A DNA stretch of 64,000 nucleotides from Phoronis australis. Its lineage: Eukaryota; Phoronida; Phoronidae. The position numbers were made by a program, and so were the translations under genes. The notes beneath the pieces were generated by a model. It searched no databases. It was not told the origin of the DNA and worked only from the letters and a program-made list of their open reading frames with translations. This document shows, piece by piece, positions 60,067-64,000 of this stretch (its first letter is position 1; the number at the start of each line of letters is the position of its first letter). The DNA lies in contig NMRA01000070.1 of NCBI GenBank assembly GCA_002633005.1, forward strand, positions 876,369 to 940,368, given 5' to 3'.

Positions 60067-62135
60067 AATTGATCATGTTGATCGAACTCTTGGTGATTTT
60101 GGTCTTTGTGTCCATTTCACTGGTGGCTTCGTCGGAGCTCAACTGTAGTCCGTGCCGTTGTGTTATAACGGGGCACTCTCGTCGTGCCAACTGTTCCAAT
60201 TTGGATCTTCGATATTTGCCGGACACTATTCCTTCTAATATAAAAGAGATTGATGCCAGCAGTAACAGCTTGGAATCTGTAAATATCGCACGCTTTAAAA
60301 ATACTCTCAGGAGATTGAATTTGGCAAGAAATAACATATCCGTTTTGAACAGCGGTCTCTTCCAGCATGTAACATTTCTGGAAGAATTGAATTTGGGAAG
60401 TAATCGACTTCATAGTATTGAAGCGACAGTGTTCAGCGGCTTGCGCTATCTTCGGAAACTTGATGGTTTGACAGTTGACAACTTGGAACCAGAACTTTTT
60501 ACTGGGCTCAGAAATTTGAAATCTTTATCACTAAAAACAGACGATAAGGAGATCTCACGCTCTCTATTTTCCAATTTAACTCTTGAGTCTGTGAAAATTG
60601 TGGCCGATCATGTCGAAAAGCTACCGAATGAGTTGTTCGAATGCTGCCCCAATTCTCTGAAAACGGTTTCAATTTTAGGAAAATCCTTGAGAACGTTGCC
60701 AGAGGATATATTTAAAAAATTGTCGCAAGTAATATCCATAACTGTGAGAGCCGATAATATTTCTCTTCCCCATTCGTTATTCCAGAGTCAGCCTCAACAA
60801 CCCAGAAGTTTTTTAAATTTGTCTCAGATATCAACATTATTTAACCACGCTTTTCCAAAACATGTTGTAAAGGCCCTGTGCTATCAAGCCGTGTCAGGGA
60901 AGAAAACATTGAATAAACTACAGGAAATTACTTTAGATGGTGTGGGCAGTCTTCCGGCTGGATTGTTTAACAACTTGCCAAGACTTCGGAAACTCGACCT
61001 ACATCGCATTAGAGGACTTTCAGAACACACGTTTGTCGGATTGACTGAACTGCAACAATTTCGCTTAATAAACTCAAGCATACATGATTGGGATAAGTTT
61101 GTTTGGATGTTACGATGTAACGACCTAAGGATCCTAGACTTGAGTTTCAATGTACTGGAAGTGATTACATCTTCAATGTTTACTAGCCTTCCTGGCTTAA
61201 GACAAATAAATCTTAGCCACAACAAAATATCACGTATTGATGGAGGTGTGTTCGAAACATGTAGAAAGATTTCGTGGATTGATTTGTCGCATAATAACAT
61301 TTCAACCATCGAAGAGAATCTTTTTACGGGGATGTGGACGCTTAAGTACCTGAACCTGTCAAACAATGCCATACGTCAATTGGGTAATGGAATGTTCCGT
61401 GACACCAGTTTTCTCCTTCATCTCGACTGCTCTCATAATCAGATAGAACACGTGGGAGACGTTCTGGGTGACTTGCAAGACCTTGCCACACTGAAACTGC
61501 AATTTAACAACATAAAACAATTTCCCGGAGACTTGGAATCAGTAAATGACTTAAGAATTCTCGATTTGTCTCACAACAAAATTTTGAACATCCCCGTCAA
61601 CTCTCTTCAGAATCATTATCTGTTAGACTTCGTGTCTTTGGCAGGTAATAATATACAGTGTGACTGCGGACTTGTGTACTTGCTTTATTACACGAGATAT
61701 GCCAAGACAAATAGAATGCAGTTAGACGGCACCTGTGATAGTCCACCGCATCTCCGGGGAAGAATGTTCAGCTCCTTGGACATTTCCCATGACATATGTG
61801 GAAGGCAGAACATACCAGAGAGTCTTCGTACAAGAATAGAAGGGGCTCAGCGACAGACAATCTTTGCACCTGAGACTACGAAATGTAAGTTTTTGCGAAG
61901 AACAAGTTCCCATGTACATCCTGTGCTCAATTGTATTATAAAATCAACAGTCTCAGCTGTGTTTTGCATGTCTTGTTAGATTCATGCAATCTCTTCACTC
62001 TGCATGCTTGAGCGCACTGATTGGTGCATTCGTAAATGAACTACGACAAAACCTAAAAATGTCGTAACAGATCTTTGCTTGCGTGTTGCTTCAGTGGCAG
62101 TTCAACAGCTCATGCAGAAAACTGACAGTGACTAA
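60067..62135 (+). CDS. Secreted leucine-rich-repeat protein, about 616 aa
   Basis: A large exon starts at 60067 after a strong acceptor (TTTGTATTTTTTCAG), and the ATG is at 60075. Residues 1-22 or so form a signal peptide (MLIELLVILVFVSISLVASS). An N-terminal LRR cap follows (CSPCRCVITGHSRRANC), then about 16 LRRs of the LxxLxLxxNxI type (for example LRRLNLARNNISVL, LRILDLSFNVLEV, LKYLNLSNNAIRQL), and a C-terminal cap with CDCGLVYLL and later GTC and DIC. The exon ends at 61884 in phase 1 with a GTAAGT donor. The next good acceptor (GTTGCTTCAG, exon from 62095) restores the frame and adds about 13 residues to a stop at 62135. That makes a soluble extracellular protein with no TM or TIR segment. 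Without this splice, intron read-through ends at 61979 after an alternative Cys-rich tail. Such ectodomains usually bind ligands in immunity or adhesion; the specific role is not deducible. Confidence 0.85.
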
Positions 62136-62712
62136 AAATATGCAGACCACACGTTTTTCAACTTGCAAAACAGTTTACTCTACTCATAACACCTTTGAGA
62201 ACTACGTATTGAGTAGTCTTGTCACTAGGATACAAGCAACAACATTTTACTCATGTAGTACCTTCTTAATCTGTTATCACGATATTTTTCTTGCCAGCTG
62301 CAAGATTGGCTTTACTTTCCATTCATGAGCTGGATTCTGTTTAGTAAGGATCTCTGTACTGATTTTTCGGTAGTCTCGTTGAGTTCCTGCCATGATAACC
62401 CCGCCATTCACATTTACCAGATGTAGCAGTGAACTTCCTGTCAAATCTGGGTGTGTCTCATATATGATTTAGATTATTTTTACTCACTTGGCCTAAAATG
62501 CGCAGTTGTTAAAGTTGAACTTCATACGAAAGTCTCATTCCTCATTTTGTTTTTACTGAATTTTGTCTCTAAATCAGTAATCACAAAGTATTCGGTTCTC
62601 CTTCGACAGCGGCATTTTAACATATTTTTATTACTGTGTATCCTGATTTCAAATTTTACAAAATGGAACAAAATATTCTACATATGTAGAATCATCACCA
62701 GTGGCATGGGCT

Positions 62713-62876
62713 GCCAGGGGCGGATCCAGGATTTGGAGTAAGGGGATTGGCGCAGGGGAGTGTATTAGCCAGGATTTTGCTTGTCTGACATTCGCACCCA
62801 CGAACTTCTAAATGGAATCTGGGAGAATTTTAGGAGGAGCATATCCCTCTTGCTCCCTTCTAAATCCGCCATTGGT
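62713..62876. mobile_element. Small TIR element with GGGGCGGATCCAGG end (hAT-type MITE)
   Basis: The left end CCAGGGGCGGATCCAGGA is matched by the inverted right end TAAATCCGCCATTGG. The GGGGCGGATCCAGGATTT terminus is common in DNA-transposon-derived repeats of many marine invertebrates (known from experience, not searched here). Length is about 163 bases, with no coding capacity. An 8-bp target duplication is not evident. Confidence 0.5.
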
Positions 62877-63620
62877 TATTGCGCCACCCTGAAAAGAAAG
62901 CTGCGCTCGTCCTGTTTAGCTGGCTAAAAAGGTCATAAAATCTGTCGCAAAATAATCTTTACCGTGATACGTTTCTATTTCGTTAGCTGCAATGACATAC
63001 GGTAGAAACAATCCACGATTCAAAGAAACGCTCCAAATTGCTTTGTGACTGACCATTCTTAAACGTGCGCATTGATAGTGGTGCAGATAGGCATTAACTG
63101 TGACTTGAGTTTGTAACGGAGCTAGAATCCTATCATGGTATGGAGCAATTTTAACTGTTAATGCTACAGGCTTCAATTTCGCTTAATTCTACTAATTCGC
63201 TGTATGCCAATACTGGCAATCGGCGATTTCTAATAAAATGAACACGAACGTTTTTTTCTGTTTTATCACTCTAAGCAAAACTAATAACTTAAGGAACTCC
63301 ATGCTCTCCAACAATATTTCCCAAAATAAATTTCACGGCCCTGAAGTTGAATGTGTCCCTCCAAAACGCGCAAACCAACTCCATCCTACCAATCCCAAGC
63401 ATTTGCAATTACACGTGAATCACTTGAACAAAACATTTATTACAACACAAAATTTCAGGTAGAGGCGTGTGAAGCTGCATACAAGCATAAAAAGCTGTAG
63501 TTGGCTGCAGATTCCGTTAACAATAGCTTTCATGTATACATGTAGTGCACATGCATATCATATTGAAATGGGAAATCGGTAGTCGAAATTAAAAACATTT
63601 GAGATCGACGGCGTTTTGAA

Positions 63621-63623
<3 letters not shown>

Positions 63624-63665
<42 letters not shown>

Positions 63666-63679
63666 ACAAACACACACAC
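63624..63679. repeat. (CA)n microsatellite
   Basis: About 28 CA units with two AA interruptions near the 3' end. Confidence 0.97.
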
Positions 63680-64000
63680 GTGTACGACGTCATAAATTTT
63701 GTAGCGCGACATTTGACTAATGCCCATTTTTAGTTCGTCTGTTCAGCTTATTTTTCCAAACAAACTGATATCCAGTTAAATTTAATTTCAACTGTATTCA
63801 AATTCCAGTTCCGTAGCCACTGCGAAATGCGAAACTTAATCGAACTCATAAATTCCGACGACCCTCACCTACACCACTTTGAGGGCCGTTGACCAATTCA
63901 TAACCATTTGATAACGGGAACTGTACAATTAATTATGTTAGTGTAAACAAATGAGTCAACAATGAACACTCCAAGTGTTCAGGGTTGAAACAGGAACACG

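Larger units (their letters stand above)
62136..64000. other. Downstream of the LRR gene, no further gene seen
   Basis: Contains the hAT-type MITE and the CA microsatellite. The minus-strand ORF at 62916-63176 ends near a GTAAAG donor-like site but lacks any other support. Confidence 0.45.

Noticed and set aside
60884-61372. 162-codon minus-strand ORF
   Set aside because: Antisense of the LRR repeats; periodic leucine codons keep the opposite strand open.
62916-63176. 86-codon minus-strand ORF
   Set aside because: No acceptor, homolog or partner exon; a lone GTAAAG is not enough.
1-64000. CRISPR arrays, operons, ribosome binding sites, phage genes
   Set aside because: The window is clearly eukaryotic; no array of regularly spaced identical repeats exists.

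Overview
The window is eukaryotic nuclear DNA, AT-rich and intron-rich, with short exons in long introns, GT-AG splice signals, a mitochondrial complex I assembly factor, a secreted leucine-rich-repeat protein and many small inverted-repeat elements. The palindrome TACATGTA recurs throughout, there are tracts of the CGGACGCCGGACG kind, and there is a copy of the GGGGCGGATCCAGG mobile element. Together with visible allelic divergence this suggests a highly heterozygous marine invertebrate, such as a lancelet, hemichordate or comparable animal. The species cannot be fixed from this sequence alone.

Layout: 1-4.4 kb is repeat-rich intergenic DNA. 4.4-10.9 kb (minus strand) holds exons 2-5 of NDUFAF3; the first exon, with the mitochondrial presequence, was not found. 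12.7-15.6 kb has duplicated sequence and two weak small-gene candidates. 16.2-23.5 kb (plus strand) is a seven-exon gene for a 300-residue protein whose short aromatic and proline motifs resemble sperm or ciliary microtubule inner proteins. Inside its fifth intron, on the opposite strand, is a complete 299-residue Ser/Lys-rich gene. Two shorter paralogs of that nested gene lie at 28.7-29.1 and 31.5-31.9 kb. All three share a C-terminal motif (NAxxLGF...YP...RLSSQxTK), have a nearby AATAAA, and were not recognised as a known family. 37.8-38.6 kb (minus) has two phase-matched exons that may belong to a NACHT/TPR-type protein.

42.0-50.1 kb (minus) is the largest gene: about 1,370 residues with one membrane segment near the N terminus and a long disordered body. 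It carries two helices that fit the PKA-RII anchoring consensus, a possible PP1 docking site and a Cys/His-rich C-terminal region. It looks like an undescribed membrane-bound A-kinase anchoring protein. Its large exon contains an assembly fault: 342 bp occurs twice on either side of a single N, as two alleles that differ at five sites, all amino-acid changing. 57.1 kb (minus) has a probable terminal exon of an unknown gene. 60.1-62.1 kb (plus) is a secreted LRR protein with a separate 5'UTR exon.

The rest is intergenic or intronic sequence containing foldback elements, a tRNA-derived SINE pair, minisatellites, microsatellites and a 172-base gap. The genes do not form a pathway. The only recurring theme is possible sperm/cilium biology (microtubule-inner-protein-like gene, AKAP-like gene, Ser/Lys-rich family), and that is inference.
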